From: Streblospio benedicti
Lineage: Eukaryota > Annelida > Polychaeta > Spionida > Spionidae
NCBI GenBank assembly: GCA_019095985.1
Contig: CM032660.1
Coordinates: 36,685,449 to 36,749,448 of the forward strand
Reading direction: 5' to 3'
DNA length: 64,000 bases
Both the position numbers and the translations under genes were made by a program. The notes beneath the pieces were generated by a model. It saw only the letters and a list, made by a program, of their open reading frames with translations, was not told where the DNA came from and made no database searches. Shown here in pieces: positions 37,053-51,980 of the stretch (position 1 is its first letter; each line of letters begins with the position of its first letter).

Positions 37053-40000
37053 GCAATGTACATTCCGCAAAGAGATCTCTTCAAAACCTACAGTGGCACA
37101 CTTACAATTGTTAAAAAGACTTGTGTTTTATTACAGGAAATTGTGAAATTATTTTTATGTACTACTGGTTTACTAAATTTGAAAAGAAAGAAAATGAGAT
37201 GAAATAGAATGAGCTGTATTTCACCATTTGATAGTATGTTGGTTGTTCATTTAGGCTTGTATTGTCTATATAATTCGATGCAATTTCTGTGAATTTGTTG
37301 ACTAATAGTTATTGTGAAATGGTAGAGGTTTTATATTTTGTTTTCAGGTCAGGTATTATTTTTTTCAATTCAAATTTATTCATACGTTTCCAGAATATTA
37401 TACTATCTATATGTTAATATAAATTAATATAAATATGATTATAAATTGAATACATTTAGATAAATGGTCACAGTTGTGATGTTGTTGCCACTTAGTCAAA
37501 TACGTTTTCTAAGAATTGTGAACAAAATATACAATTGTTTCAATTGTATTGTAAACCATTCATTCCATTTATGTATATGTAATATTAAACACTTAAATAT
37601 GTTTTGTATAGATGAATTCAATGATAATAACAGTTAAACAATTTTGACCATGTGTACATACATTTTTGTTTTCTTCAGAATTATAGGATTTTGGAAGGGG
37701 TTTTGTGCAATATAAATGAAATCACCTTGGTCTTGTTTTAAAGCATCATTTTCAGCAATAGCAAGGTATAATAGACATCTATTGTACCATTGAATGTTTT
37801 TAACAATTTCATAACATGTATTCTTCTTGGACACAAAAATGAAAATGAAAGAATGTTTAGAAAGTGGGAGTATACAAGATGTGTAGCAATACGCAAGGCA
37901 GCTGACTTAGCTTTATGCTCAAACTGAGTGTTTCACCCTCCACTGCTTATTGTGTGGGCATTTTTATTTTAGCCAAAATTTTACATGAGAATGTAGATTA
38001 TGCAGTATATGTTTCAAATGTTGTGAATTAAGACGTTTTGCCATCCTTTGGATGTGGTTTATTGCTCGCCCACTTTCCCATTTTACTCTACATAGCAGAT
38101 AGATTGTTTATTGTAAGGTGTGTATTCATTGCTATAGTACTGTAAGTACTTATAAGGCCAACAATGTGTTAATTCTGTACAAAATTTGGTGTTCAGTCCT
38201 TTTGTTATCCATGTTAAGTAGGTTAACAACTTGCGAACTGCTTGGAAGTTGGCATAGAAGTCAATTATTACATCTTTTTATAGATCGTAAGCATTGAACA
38301 ACAGTATTGTTAATGATAATTGTACATAAAATATATTCAAGTAAATTAGTTTGTCAAATGATATAATTTCATTTACCTTGTCAACTTGTTAGATACTTCA
38401 GATCTGAACAATTTGTTATTGTTATCGGTACAATGTACAATGTGTATGAAATATTTTTAACTTACATGTGACATTAGAATTTCTGTTGTGCTAGCGCCTT
38501 TGTGATATTATTTCTATGCTTCCTAATTTTAAAAAGTATGAACCATTTTGAATATTTTTTATGAATATGTCCTAACAATGTAGGGAGTTAATGTTTTAAT
38601 ATATTAAAAGAAAAAATCAAAATATCAAAATTAAGAACAAAGAGAATCTTACAAATCTATGTATTTACATGTTTCGTATTTTCAATTGGTTGAATATTTT
38701 CCACATAATAAAATAAGTAATTTGATTTAAGAAAGTAGAGGAACAAGTTGAATGAAAACTGTGAGTCACATGATTAGGTCTTGTAGTTTTTATTATGTGT
38801 TTGCAGTTGAAAGAAAATTATTGCCCATAGTACATGTATAAGCAACTTTCTGAAGATTTTCAGGATAGTCATGGAAAATCTTGTTCATTTTACCCAATGT
38901 CCCTGCAAGACCTACTAATTAGTACACATATTTGTTGTGACACTAAAGTAGTTCAGAGCTTATTTGTCATATGCAATATATTTATGGGGTGTATGTTACT
39001 TTCCCTAGGTGATATGTTATTACTATTGTTGCGTTTTTTTGTGTCTGTATCATCTATCTTAGTCTATGCTTGAGATGGACTTAAAAGTAAGGGTTCATTA
39101 ATTTGTTATTCATAGTTCATGACTGGTTTTGAAGTAAGAAATGTAAATATTCTTTGAATATTTAGATTTTCAAATGAAGTTCTAGTCATTAATAACTGTA
39201 CATGTAGATAGAATTTAGTTTACACACATTTTAAAAGATTAATATAAATAAGAACATGTTAAGTTTACTTGCACTTAATAAAGCTGTAATTTAAAATAAT
39301 AGATAACATATTTTGGAGTTGTATTTTTAGAAATTATCATAGTAAATGTCTTGTTTACTTTGCATATTTTGTGGTAGATTAGTCACAGACTGTAAAGCAA
39401 TAATAAATACATATTGAGCAAAGAACATCTTCTTTACTTTAAAATATTTTAAATGAAAAAATAAAAGCTCATTTGAAATCAAACCATGCTAATAGATACA
39501 CCTGTTAAATTTACACCGAAGCAAAAAACTTAACCATTAGTATTTAGTGAAATACGAGCAATGCTTATAGATCTACCCGTATTAAGAGGTAATCAAATGA
39601 GGCTTGAAGGACAGCTATTGCATTTAAATAATTAACTTCATTTGTTTGATATAGTTCTGTACCAGCATGTTCAAGTACAATACTCAAGAACATCTTAGGT
39701 AAATAAATCTGTCGTAAATGTTGATTCTGACGATGCACATTTATTACGACTCATAAACTTCGCTGGTTTTGCAGTATCAGGATAAAGGTTAATGGTATGA
39801 ATATTGTGATACAAGGAAACAATTTTTTAATATAAAGAGTAAGAAACATTTAAATAGATCTTTGAAAGGTAGGTATAATTTTTAAAACTACTGCAGTATG
39901 ATGTTGCTGCTTCACAAAGTTTATTTTCTCAATTTAGTTGTGAGGAAGTCTGCACAATATTAAATAGGACTTGACTAACAATTTTGCTATGAAAAATAAC

Positions 40001-40080
40001 ATGACAAACATTGTAGAATTGAATCCATTGATAAAACCATAATGAATGCATTTGGTCTATATTTTAGCATTTGTACAAAA
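37053..40080. other. SH3GLB 3' UTR and intergenic spacer
   Basis: No coding signal. Candidate poly(A) hexamers include AATAAA at 39277-39282, which would give a 3' UTR of about 2.2 kb, in line with long 3' UTRs of vertebrate orthologues. The CAPSL first coding exon begins after an acceptor-like ATTTTAG at about 40060-40067. Confidence 0.4.
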
Positions 40081-42249
<2,169 letters not shown>

Positions 42250-42594
42250 GCACTAGGTAACTTCATTGGGATGACCCCCTTTGATTGGGAAAGAATTAAC
42301 TGTGGAAATTGTGAATATGATGACTGTCAGTTCAATGCATTCATTACTATCGCACATAAAGATAAAACAATAAACATTATGTACATATGTACACAAATAT
42401 TTCCTACAATATGTCCTATATATGTACATGAATATCCCCGCAAAGCATTCCATAATTGGTATCTTGAATGAGTCTATTTTGTTGGTTATTTATACAAGAA
42501 ACAAAAATTAACTTACTACATGCGTTTGTTGTTTCAACCATTTTCTACAGTTTTCCTCAGAATCTGCTATTGTGTATACAAGTGTGAGTGATTA

Positions 42595-42600
42595 AATAAA
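42595..42600 (+). terminator. Poly(A) signal after CAPSL terminal exon A
   Basis: AATAAA about 345 nt downstream of the first CAPSL stop codon. It supports the proximal exon as a genuine 3' end. Confidence 0.5.
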
Positions 42601-42682
42601 ATCACAGAACACGTGAATGAGAATTATCATGAAATTGACTGGGATGGGGCAACAATCATTGACAGGCAGTGACTAGAACCAT

Positions 42683-43720
42683 GGGCCTTAGCATCATGAG
42701 TGGGGAAGGGGTTACCATACACATTACCATATACAATACAGAAGAGTAGCTAACAGCACAAAAATAAGGGGACCCAGGGCATCCATTTGAAGCTGGATTT
42801 ATGCTGTGGTATACACTATATATACAATACAATACAATATTACATTATTGAAAAAAGCTAACAGCGTCCTATGAAATCACGATTTGTATATGTTCATCAA
42901 ATTTCCATTGCTTCATTTGTCAGTAAAACAAGCATGACGTTGGTTTTCATTGGTTGGTGGATTTAGTTAGATTTGCATTATGATTGATTTTATATTTGAT
43001 TTTTTCTTTATTGTGATATAGTATGATATAAATTATATGAGTAACATATTAGCAGATGGTATACAGGCCTTAGCCCTTTACAAATACTCAACAATGCAAA
43101 CTCAAAACTGAAAGAAATGAAATTGAAAACGAAGTTCATTTCCTTATCAATTGTGATCTGTATAAGGACCCCGTACTGTACTGTTCTCAAAAACATTAGA
43201 TAAATGTAAATATGTTAATAGTTTTAATGATCAAGAAAAGTTTATATATCTTATGACAAATTGTCAATATTATGTAGCTAAATACATAGAAAATGCATGG
43301 AATATGAGAAAAGACAAACTGTATAACTAACAATTGTAAATTTTATTTTTTATTGCACACTTATTATAAGATATGATTTAAACTGACTTATAAGCCATAA
43401 TTGGCTGGGTGATATTACTAATGTATTTAAATATAATCAGAATATGTATATCACATGTCAGTATAATAAATGATTATTTGACTTTGACTTGACTTGACTT
43501 GACTAATAAATCCAGCCAATGAACAACTTCCTGTTATATTATAAACAAATGAAGCTATGGAAATTTGGTGAAAATATCTAAATTGTGACTGCATAGGACT
43601 ATATTAGCTTACTTCAATAATGTGAATTAAGGTATATAGTGGGCATAAATCCATCCCCAAATGGATGCTTTCAGTCCCCTTGTCTTTGTGCTGTTAGTTA
43701 CCCTTATCTATTATATATGG
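42683..43720. mobile_element. Repeat element with about 55-bp inverted arms, interrupted by LINE tail
   Basis: CTAACAGCACAAAAATAAGG at 42750 and GCATCCATTTGAAGCTGGAT near 42779 pair with ATCCATCCCCAAATGGATGC and TTGTCTTTGTGCTGTTAG ending at 43697. The left boundary carries GGGCCTTAGCATCATGAG, similar to the MITE ends at 44427-44570. The LINE 3' fragment at 42990-43505 lies between the arms. Confidence 0.55.
42990..43505 (+). mobile_element. LINE 3' end with TTGAC-repeat tail
   Basis: A decayed frame reads ENEVHFLINCDLYKDP, then NDQEKFIYLMTNCQ and AKYIENAWNMRKDK. This is the E-x-E-x-H-F-L-x-x-C-x-x-Y zinc-like tail found at the C-terminus of several LINE clades. The element ends in a short TTGAC tandem (43483-43504), a typical LINE 3' microsatellite. 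It is 5'-truncated. Confidence 0.6.
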
Positions 43721-44061
43721 TATACTGTGTGTAAATCATAGTAGAACTTGTGCTATCATGGAGGTAATACACATCCAGGTGAACAGTGATCATGATGTCT
43801 TCAATCAAAATGAGGGGACCAACTAACTCAATCATGTGTATGATTCAGTCAGAATGCACAACACAGATCATATTGCTTCTACCAAAGCATACTTGTTCTG
43901 TCACTGAGCATGACCTTTAAAATGTGCAAGGGGAGGTTTTGAGGATGACAATGAAAATGGTCAACACTGTAAAATAGTAAGTTAATTTTGTGTTGTGTAA
44001 AAATGTCATTCTATCATTCCGTGCAAAAATCACCGCCAATAACCCACGCTGATTGGTCGAT

Positions 44062-44279
44062 CAGCGTGCTCAATTATACGATTCAATTCTACTCTCACTT
44101 TTCTGTCAAGCATATTATATGATTGACTGAACGAAAATGCTCCAGAGATTGTACTATGGCACTAGTCTAAACTCGTCACATTTTTAATACAGCCGCTGAC
44201 GTCGCATGGTCAAAAGTTTAGACTAGTGCCGTAGTAGTGGTCTCCGCACGTGCAGTCAATCGTATAATTGAGCACGCTG
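44062..44279. repeat. Foldback with two nested stem blocks
   Basis: CAGCGTGCTCAATTATACG at 44062 pairs with CGTATAATTGAGCACGCTG ending at 44279. Inside, TACTATGGCACTAGTCTAAA at 44152 pairs with TTTAGACTAGTGCCGTAGTA ending at 44236. It is likely a foldback MITE. It lies in the interval between the two CAPSL terminal exons. Confidence 0.75.
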
Positions 44280-44426
44280 GTTGACAAATTGACTTGCAAT
44301 GAGAACGTTATGATATGATTTATTTTAAAATAAAAACGAATCAGACACTCGTTTAATGTGTATTTTAGTCATGATAGAATGGTATTTGACCACTCGATTG
44401 TCGTGGTCAATTCCTACAATATCATG

Positions 44427-44570
44427 GGCCCCAGCATTATGAGAGGGGGTATGTATGATTTACAAACACTATATAAACCATACACCTTACTATAGGTAAT
44501 GTGTACGGTGTAATGTTTGTGAATCATAGTGGTATGTACAGTGTATAACCCCTGTCATGATGCTGGGGCC
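44427..44570. mobile_element. MITE, 144 bp (GGCCCCAGCAT ends)
   Basis: The left end is GGCCCCAGCATTATGAGAGG. The right end in reverse complement is GGCCCCAGCATCATGACAGG. ATG flanks both ends. Internal blocks ACAAACACTATA and AATGTTTGTGAATCATAGTG recur at 14036-14098. A small family with at least two other partial copies in this window. Confidence 0.75.
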
Positions 44571-44906
44571 ATGAAAATAATCATAAATACATATCTATTT
44601 CTTTTCATTTTGTTTTGGAAATATTAACAGAGTGCGTGTTAAATAATCCGAGATAAGAGGTGAGGTTGTTCTTTGGAAAAACAAATATTCTATTTTCTCG
44701 TATAGATGAGGGTCCTGATCCCACTTACCACTTAAATTTTAGCTAATTTCCCACTTCCCACTTAAATTTCAGCTCATTTCCCACTTCCCACTTAATATTT
44801 TCATTTCCCACTAAAATGCGTACTTTTGATGGATTCACTGATCGTTGTCTGATGAATGTCTTGTCTCCTGCACCTATGTGTTAATGTTTGTGTCTGTGAT
44901 GACTGA

Positions 44907-47672
44907 TCAGGCCAATGCGTGAAGCGCAGGTCTGATGACAGTCTCAACAGACAAACGGTGAGCCTTCAACTTGTGGGCGCTTGAAGCAGAAGCATGGCGG
45001 AGCCTTCGTCTTTCAGTTAATCTTGCAGTTCTTTCTTCCTCGAACAGTCTGCAACTCTCACTGCATCTACTACGCCAGAGTGTGCGGTCCATGGCAGTGG
45101 TCTCAAAGGATTGAGGGGCGATATCATAGCTTTTTAGGGTTGCATGAAGAACATCCTTGTATCTTTTCCGCTGTCCTCCTCGTGATCTTTTTTCTGATGA
45201 CAGCTCCCTAAACATAAGGGCCTTGGGAATTCTTTCTGGGCCCATGCGCACTACATGTCCGGCCCAGCGTAATTGAGCACGCGTAATCATGGCTTCAACA
45301 CTGGATATACCACAGAAATCTAACACATCAGTATTTGCCATTCTGTCAGTCCAAGATACCTTGCATATTTTTCTAAGGCAACGTTGATGGAACTGCTCTA
45401 GAAGTTTGATGTGACAACGGTATTGAGTCCATGTCTCACAGCCATAAAGGAGTGTACTCAACTCTGTACACCTGGATTTTCGTACTGAGTCGTATGCCAT
45501 GATCTGACCATAGCCTGTGCTGTAACCGACCATACGATGAACTGGCCTTGCTAATGCATGCTGTGATTTCATCATCAATCTTGGCATTCTGTGCAAGGAT
45601 ACCTCCAAGATAGCGGAATTAATCTACACATTTTAGCTTCTCTCCATTTATCTTGATAGGTTCTGTGGTTGGAGGTTGCCCTGGTTTTGGCTGGTGTAGA
45701 ACTTCCGTCTTCTTGATACTGATGGTCAGGCCGTACCTGCGACAGGCTCTTGGAAGAGGTCCATACTCTGCTCTATGCATTTTTCTTGCACTTGTCGTGC
45801 AGAAAACAGCATATCTACAGTACCACGACACACGCGGAACCCAAATTGACTTTCTGGATACACATCATTCACAACACTGGTTACAAGGCGGTTAATTATG
45901 ATCTTGCCAAGTATTTTGCCTGCTATTACTAGGAGGGAGATGCCACGATGGTTGTCACAAACATACTTATTGCCCTTGTTTTTGAAGAGGTGGTCATGCA
46001 GGGCATCCTTAAAATCTTGTGGAACAGCTTCAACATCCCAAATTTCAGTAAACAACTGTGTAAGTTCCATTGCTTGGTCTAAGATGATTGACACACAATA
46101 TAGCACAGTGTCCTGCCCAACGGTTAAGGATGCCAGTTTTATCTTTGATGAGGGTCTGGCCATCTGTAGCAGAGAGGTAACATAAGTATACGCTCTGTAC
46201 GCACGCGCGTACCTTTTTGAAAAACCACCATAATTTTTTGGGACCTACCTTTTTGTGGCAATATATGTTATTTTTTTAAAAATTAGAAAAAAGTCACTCA
46301 AACTGTCCATTGTGTATAAACGGTGTATTACTTTAAACGATTACCCCCATTGTGTAATGATTGTGTAACCCAGGTGAAAGCTAACACTTGAACTAAGGCT
46401 GGCCTTATGGATAATTACCTCATTCAGGTTAATAGGTTGCTTTTGAAGTTGCAGATGGTCTCTCTGTAAGTTATGGGTTACTATGGTGCTATTTAGAATG
46501 TTGTTCTCACACTTGGAACAGTTGAAGTTCTAATAATTAATTATCTTAACTAAACAAGGTGGCGGCCTTGATGTTGCCTTACACATTAACCAATGTTTTG
46601 TCAACAATTACATGCAAGTAACACGTACGTAATTCAGTGTTGAGGTTAGGTGAGTTATTGTTTTAAGATGCTTGCGTGAGAACACTATTGTACACTAAAA
46701 ATAAAATGAGCCGAAAAAAATGTCTCAGCTTATTCTTAGTACCTTAGGATTATCTGCATATCATAGAAAAAATGCTATTAACAACTTAATAATGATAAGA
46801 GGGAAATTAATGATACTGATGTCATTTAAACGCGACACATGTCGCGAATGTCGGGCTGCCCGCGCTTTGACATCATAGTGCAATTTTTGCGTACCTTTTT
46901 AAATAGTCTGGCTACACCCCCCTGATCTGTAGCATACGGAGGTGAGCTTCCATGGGATATTGACCGTACACAGCTTTCAGAGCAGAATAGAAGGATTTGG
47001 TGTCTTTCTGATCATATTCAGCTTGCAGTTCATCAGAGAGGTCCTTCCACCATCAGTTCTTCATGGCGCTTAGGCATGCCTACACTTCCCTTTTAAGGCA
47101 GATGTTCGAGTCCTTCAATGATTGGGATGATTTATCTCCCACATATTTGACGTGGGCCTGGTGCAATCTGGGCAGAAGGCTCTGGATATCATGATTATTC
47201 TCGTCAAACCAATAGCGATGCTTTCGCTTCAGGAAACCAACTGTTTTCTCTGCAGTGCTGTAGAGTGTATTACGGAGGGCATTCCAGTGATCATCAACAG
47301 GTAACCCCTCTCTGTTGATTTTTCCCAAAGCCTCTTCACACTGCTGATGAAACTGAATTGCTAGTTCATCAGATGATGATAGTCTTTTCACGTCAAGTTT
47401 CTTAGCGGGGGCAGCTGATCTTACTCTTTTTTGGGTGCTTTGAAAGAGAATGCTGTTGTGATCCGTAGCAAGCGATGATCAGAGAAGCAGGTTGATCGTA
47501 CCATAGCAAAGTCAATTTGGTACCAATGTCCAGATCGAGGGTGCATCCAAGTAGTTTTCCTAGCTCTGCTTTGTTGGAACAAAGTGTTAGTAATGGCTAG
47601 TTTATGCTGTGAACATGCCGTGAGGAGGAGGCCATTGGAGTTCATCTTGCCAATTCCATGCCGACCTAACAC
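44907..47672 (-). mobile_element. Broken LINE with endonuclease, RT and C-terminal parts
   Basis: In coding order on the minus strand: APE endonuclease end (47421-47672, GRHGIGKMNSNGLLL ... TTWMHPRSGHWYQIDFAM), linker (47080-47391), RT fingers (45780-46163, PQDFKDALHDHLFKNKG, NHRGISLLVIAGKILGKI, ESQFGFR), a short post-palm piece (45619-45760, SIKKTEVLHQPKPGQPP), and a long C-terminal frame (44907-45608, LLYGCETWTQYRCHIKLLEQ, QLRWAGHVVRM, RGGQRKRYKD). The RT palm with its catalytic aspartates is deleted, and a hAT-like element splits the copy at 46170-46924. It is dead. The clade is not assigned. Confidence 0.85.
46170..46924. mobile_element. hAT-like insertion inside the LINE, 755 bp
   Basis: The direct repeat ATCTGTAG occurs at 46162-46169 and 46925-46932, exactly where LINE coding sequence stops and resumes. 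Ends are CAGAGAGGTAAC and, in reverse complement, CAGGGGGGTGTAG. CAG ends with an 8-bp duplication are hAT hallmarks. No transposase frame is present. Confidence 0.65.
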
Positions 47673-48271
47673 TCTACCCCATGAGCTGAAAAATGCGCAT
47701 TTTTAATGAACATTTTGTTCACTTTACGAAAAATGACATGATATTATAACGACCAATTTTAAATTGTTATAAATTTTATAAAATGACCCCTACCGCGCAT
47801 TTTTCTATACTTTCCCACTAAAATTAGAATTTGTTTCCACTTAATTGTGGTATTTCCCACTTCCCACTTAATTGTCCAAATTCCCACTAACCACTTAATT
47901 TTGCCGATTTCCCACATCCCACTTAATTCTAAGGCCATTTCCCTCTAACCACTTAAAGGGCATCGGCACCCTCATAGATATTTCTAATACCCAATTTGGC
48001 CAGGCCCAAATGAAATTTGATATTGCTGTTGATGAACATGATGCACCACGCCGTGTAACCCGGGTTACCGTGGATACCTCGGTCCGTGAAATGATAAAAA
48101 TTCATTTTTTGAGCTAATTAATCATTTTTTTTTCAACATCAATACCCCGGCATGCCGTGATGATCAATACGTCGTTTGTATCATTAAAATTTCACCAGAA
48201 CAGTCAAAATCACCGTCAGTTGAAATAAGTAAGCTATACACTGCTAACTGCTGCTTTTATTGCTTATACAG

Positions 48272-48373
48272 GTTACTGAAGATGAATTTGTTGCCTATTA
48301 TGTCGGAGTGAGTTCAGCTATTGATAGTGAAGCTTACTTCGACTTGATGATGAGGCAAGCCTGGAAAATCTAG
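48272..48373 (+). CDS. CAPSL: CAPSL alternative terminal exon B
   Basis: The acceptor TTGCTTATACAG leads into 34 codons (33 aa and stop), phase 0, the same length as exon 42148-42249. VTEDEFVAYYVGVSSAID and MMRQAWKI correspond to [18 protein letters not shown] and MMRQAWKL. Seven of 33 residues differ, mostly conservatively, and many third positions differ, so this is an old duplication kept under selection. It completes the fourth EF-hand loop in the same way. Poly(A) signals follow at 48692-48697 and 48834-48839. Confidence 0.85.
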   Translation, partial: VTEDEFVAYYVGVSSAIDSEAYFDLMMRQAWKI

Positions 48374-48691
48374 ACCTCAATTTAGTGTCTGTTATCTTAC
48401 TAATAGACAAGGACACCATGTTATTTTGAAACCTAGCTAAATGAATCTTTGTTCATATATTTTTATTTGGATATCCAAATTATTTCTATAGTAATGAATA
48501 ATCCTGAAAAGTGAATATTGCACCATGATAAAATGAAAATTTAGACTACAGGGTGACAGGTTAAAATGAATGAATAATGCGCAGAATTTCAGATGTTCCA
48601 CGTGTTTGTACTTGGCACATACACTTTCAAAAAGTAAAAAAAAAGAAAAAAAAAAAGAAATCAGTTAGTTTTGTGTCATCATAATTAGTTC

Positions 48692-48839
48692 AATAAATGT
48701 ATTTAATACATACTAGATAGGAGGAATAATTTGTAACTTAGTCTCTAGTAATTCTGTAAAGAATGGTCATATGTACCTCTTTGTTATATTTTAATTGTGA
48801 TTTTAACATGTCTGTACATAAGATTAAGACTTTAATAAA
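48692..48839 (+). terminator. Poly(A) signals after CAPSL terminal exon B
   Basis: AATAAA at 48692-48697, and AATAAA at 48834-48839 followed by further AATAAA copies in the next 25 nt. They give 3' UTRs of about 340 or 480 nt. Confidence 0.5.
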
Positions 48840-49485
48840 CCAATAAACCTAAAACCTTAATAAAATTGTATGTATCAAGGGAGCTTGCAGAATTTATTGT
48901 ACGTGGGGAGGTCGGTCATATGGAGAAGAGAAAAGGATTAAAACAAGCGACGCCCCCCCATGGCATATTAGTAGCATATTTGCATAATTAAAAAAAAACC
49001 CAAAAGAAAGAAAAAAAAGACAAGAGTATTGCACAGATAGAAAATCAAGGGACCCCCACCTCCTCTCATAGCAAAAATGAAAATCAGGTGAACCCACCCC
49101 CTACACCCTCACCAAGTGACCAACATCCCCCACCCCACCCCCCTGTACAGTAAATTATGCAAGCTCTCTTAGTAAGTGGCACTTGTTCGAAGATGCATTT
49201 CTTACTGTGAAATTCTTCAAAAATCAATCTAGATTTTTATTTTCAATCTTTTTCATCTCAATATAAACCTTATAAAAATTTGTGTTTTGATAAGGTTTCA
49301 ATTGAAATGAAAAGGCTTTTAAAATAGCACAAAAATGAAATTAAAAAATTCATAATCATTTTTGACTAAACAACTCAGTGGTAATTAAGAAAGACATCTT
49401 GAACATAAGGAATTCAATAAATGTATGTTGATACCCAGTTTTAAGTTGATCATAAAATTTGTACGCACAGACTTCAAATGTCTTA

Positions 49486-49886
49486 GGGACCATTCAGTAT
49501 TAGTGACAGGGTGGGGTAGGAGGATTTTCTAAAATTGCTGTGAAAAAATTAATAGCCCCCCTCAAACCTCTGTGAAAAATTTGGTAACCCTCCTCAATTT
49601 CATGTGACAAAAATTGATGACCCCCCCCCACCCCCAACAGTTAACACAATCATTGTCAGTTAACTAAAATCCTATTTGATGGATATCTATAATATATAAA
49701 AAAAACAGTAAATTTTAGTACAGAATCTCTAAAAAAATAGGGGTAAATTCTATGTGAAAAATTTGATAGCCTCCCCTCAAAAGTGGGTGAAAAAATTGAT
49801 AGGCCCCCTCCAAACATTGTGACAAAAGTTCATGGCCCGTCCTAAAATCCTCCTACCCCACCCTCTCATAAATACTGAATGGTCCC
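49486..49886. mobile_element. PIF/Harbinger-like MITE, 401 bp
   Basis: The left end is GGGACCATTCAGTATTAGTG. The right end in reverse complement is GGGACCATTCAGTATTTATG, extended by GAGGGTGGGGTAGGAGGATT. TTA stands immediately outside both ends, the TWA target duplication of PIF/Harbinger. The interior repeats short GTGAAAAAATTGATAGCCCC-like motifs. Non-coding. Confidence 0.75.
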
Positions 49887-49889
49887 TTA

Positions 49890-51300
49890 CTGCCTTTCAT
49901 CAATCAAATGTAGTCTGATGCCATTGGTGCTAATATTGGCATAACCACTACTAATACACAGGTACCTGTATTAGAATAGAAATACAACCATATCCTAATA
50001 AGTCTAAATAAAAGTGGGTGAGCATTGGTGACTGAGTAAAAGATCTGTTGTTCTGGTTACAAAAAGTTTTATGGTAAACTTCATTTTGAATGTTCTTTAT
50101 GTATATGAAAGCTTTTGTTAGACTAAAAGATTGTGCACATCAATACATGCAATAGCCTACATGTGGATCAAAATGAGTAGGTGTGTTATGAGAACGATAA
50201 ACAGCAATCTACCAGTTGGTACCTCTAAAATTTATTAAATGCAATTATACATGTATATAAGATAATTCTATACGTTTTGACATGCATTAGTAAGTGCTCT
50301 CAAGATCAATTACTATTATATGGGAATGACTAATTTGATTCTTGGGCTACTTAGATTAGCTTTTTCATGATTTACATGAAGACAAACAACAGTAAAAACA
50401 ATATTGATTGTTATATTATGTGGTTTTAAATCCTATGTTTTGTAACATGGCACAAAATGTAAGAATCAACTTCAGTATACTCAAAAATTAAAAGTTTTTG
50501 TGTAAACTTTTGTTTGCAATTTTCTATATTACTTACGAAAAAGCAAAATTTAATTGTATACAAATAATTCTGAAGATCACATTTGAGCTACTAAAAAATG
50601 CGAAAAGGCATGAAAATTACATATATTGGTAGTTTAAAAAAAAAATAGCAGCATAACATTTTAGTTTCACAGTAACTGTAAAACTACACAATTATGGATA
50701 AGGCTTTATGAGTAAGGTTATGCTAATTGCAATCTCAATATATTACTGGCCATATGAAAACCCACGAATTGACATTATCACTAAGCCATTTTCACTTTTG
50801 GGTTATCCCATTCTCCTATTATACCATATTTTATAGCATTATCGATAGTACATGTTCACATTATCTTACTTATTTCATTTCAAAGTATGTCATATATACG
50901 AAAATAGATAATTAACAATTCATTCTCAGCACCAGTTATGCCAAAGTAGACAACCATCAAAGAATTTATACATGTATGCCACTATGGCCATCAAATTATA
51001 ATTTCTTTAAACATTGCAAGGAAGTGATTTTTTATTTGACATGTAATTATTATTAATTTATTGTAAGCTATATTCAGACACAAAAGATGTAAATCACCCA
51101 GGCGATGAGTTGATGTCACTAGCGATTTGCGTTTTCACAAAAAAGACAATTTTGAAATGATTTCTATGGCGGTTTTCTTGCGATAGACAAAAAGTAGAAA
51201 ATGAAAGCGTTATAACTAAAAAAACATGTTGCCCAGTGTTGCTCTGGCAATTTTTTCGCTCCATGATTGAAAAAATTGCATGGTCGGCAAGGCAACGTAG
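49890..51300. other. Intergenic, no gene seen
   Basis: AT-rich spacer between CAPSL exon B and the 3' side of the SLC44A gene. I found no exon, repeat ends or protein motif that I can support. Confidence 0.4.
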
Positions 51301-51301
51301 C

Positions 51302-51980
51302 AATGAACGGTTCATATATGTTGAATATTCATTTGTTCTAAGTTCTGTTAATCATCTTGAGTTATACTTGAACTTACTTTTGAACCAATATTTTGAAGCT
51401 ACCTGAAGCTTTCGGCCATCTTCACATGGCCTTTTTCCCACAGTGCACTAGTCATCACAAGATCGTGATGCGATGACTTTGGCCCCCAGGATCTTGTCAT
51501 ATATATATGATGTTGTCATGGTGTATGAGATCAAATGTGGAGGCACCAAGGAAGAGGAATGTAATAGTTCATACATAGGCGAAACCTCTAATACCCTTAA
51601 AACCCGGTATGATCAACAACGTCGCCCAAGCAGTACCTCATCTCATGTCTCTCTACACTTACATCAGCCTGACAGACAACACCACTACATCACGATGGAC
51701 AATGTGAAAATTTTGGATAGAGACAGTAACACCTTTGAAAGAAAAGTGTGAGAGGTGGTTTACATCGGGAGTCTCAGACCAGATTTGAACAAAAATGTGG
51801 GGGCGCACGAACTTCCTGCCATATATGACAACATCCTGGAGGCCAAGGTCATCGGACCACGATCTCGTGATGACTAGTGCACTGTGGGAAGAAGGCCATG
51901 TGAAGATGGCCGAAAGCTTCAGGTAGCTTCAAAATATTGGTTCAAAAGTAAAAGTATAACTCAAGATAATGAACGGTTCA
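51302..51980 (+). mobile_element. Penelope-like fossil: GIY-YIG domain boxed by inverted repeats
   Basis: The frame around 51513-51876 reads VYEIKCGG, SYIGETSNTLKTRYDQ, NVKILDRDSNTFERKV, VVYIGSLRPDLNKN and AHELPAIYDNILEAK. This is the C-terminal GIY-YIG endonuclease of Penelope-like elements. About 115 bp of terminal repeat lie on each side in opposite orientation (left GCTACCTGAAGCTTTCGGCC, right GGCCGAAAGCTTCAGGTAGC). A 13-bp direct repeat AATGAACGGTTCA at 51302-51314 and 51968-51980 marks the insertion target. The reverse transcriptase is absent, so the copy is incomplete and broken. Confidence 0.8.

Larger units (their letters stand above)
44703..47985. repeat. CCCACTT-type minisatellite split by a LINE
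   Basis: 44716-44815 and 47810-47960 hold tandem, imperfect copies of a unit built on TTTCCCACTTCCCACTTAA, in the same orientation on both sides. The outer edges are inverted copies of each other (GATGAGGGTCCTGATCCC at 44705; reverse complement of the right edge ATGAGGGTGCCGATGCCC). A TIR-bordered repeat element was evidently opened by the LINE at 44907-47672. Confidence 0.6.

Noticed and set aside
45653-46185. Plus-strand frames of 80 and 95 codons
   Set aside because: They are antisense to the LINE reverse transcriptase fingers and have no independent signature.
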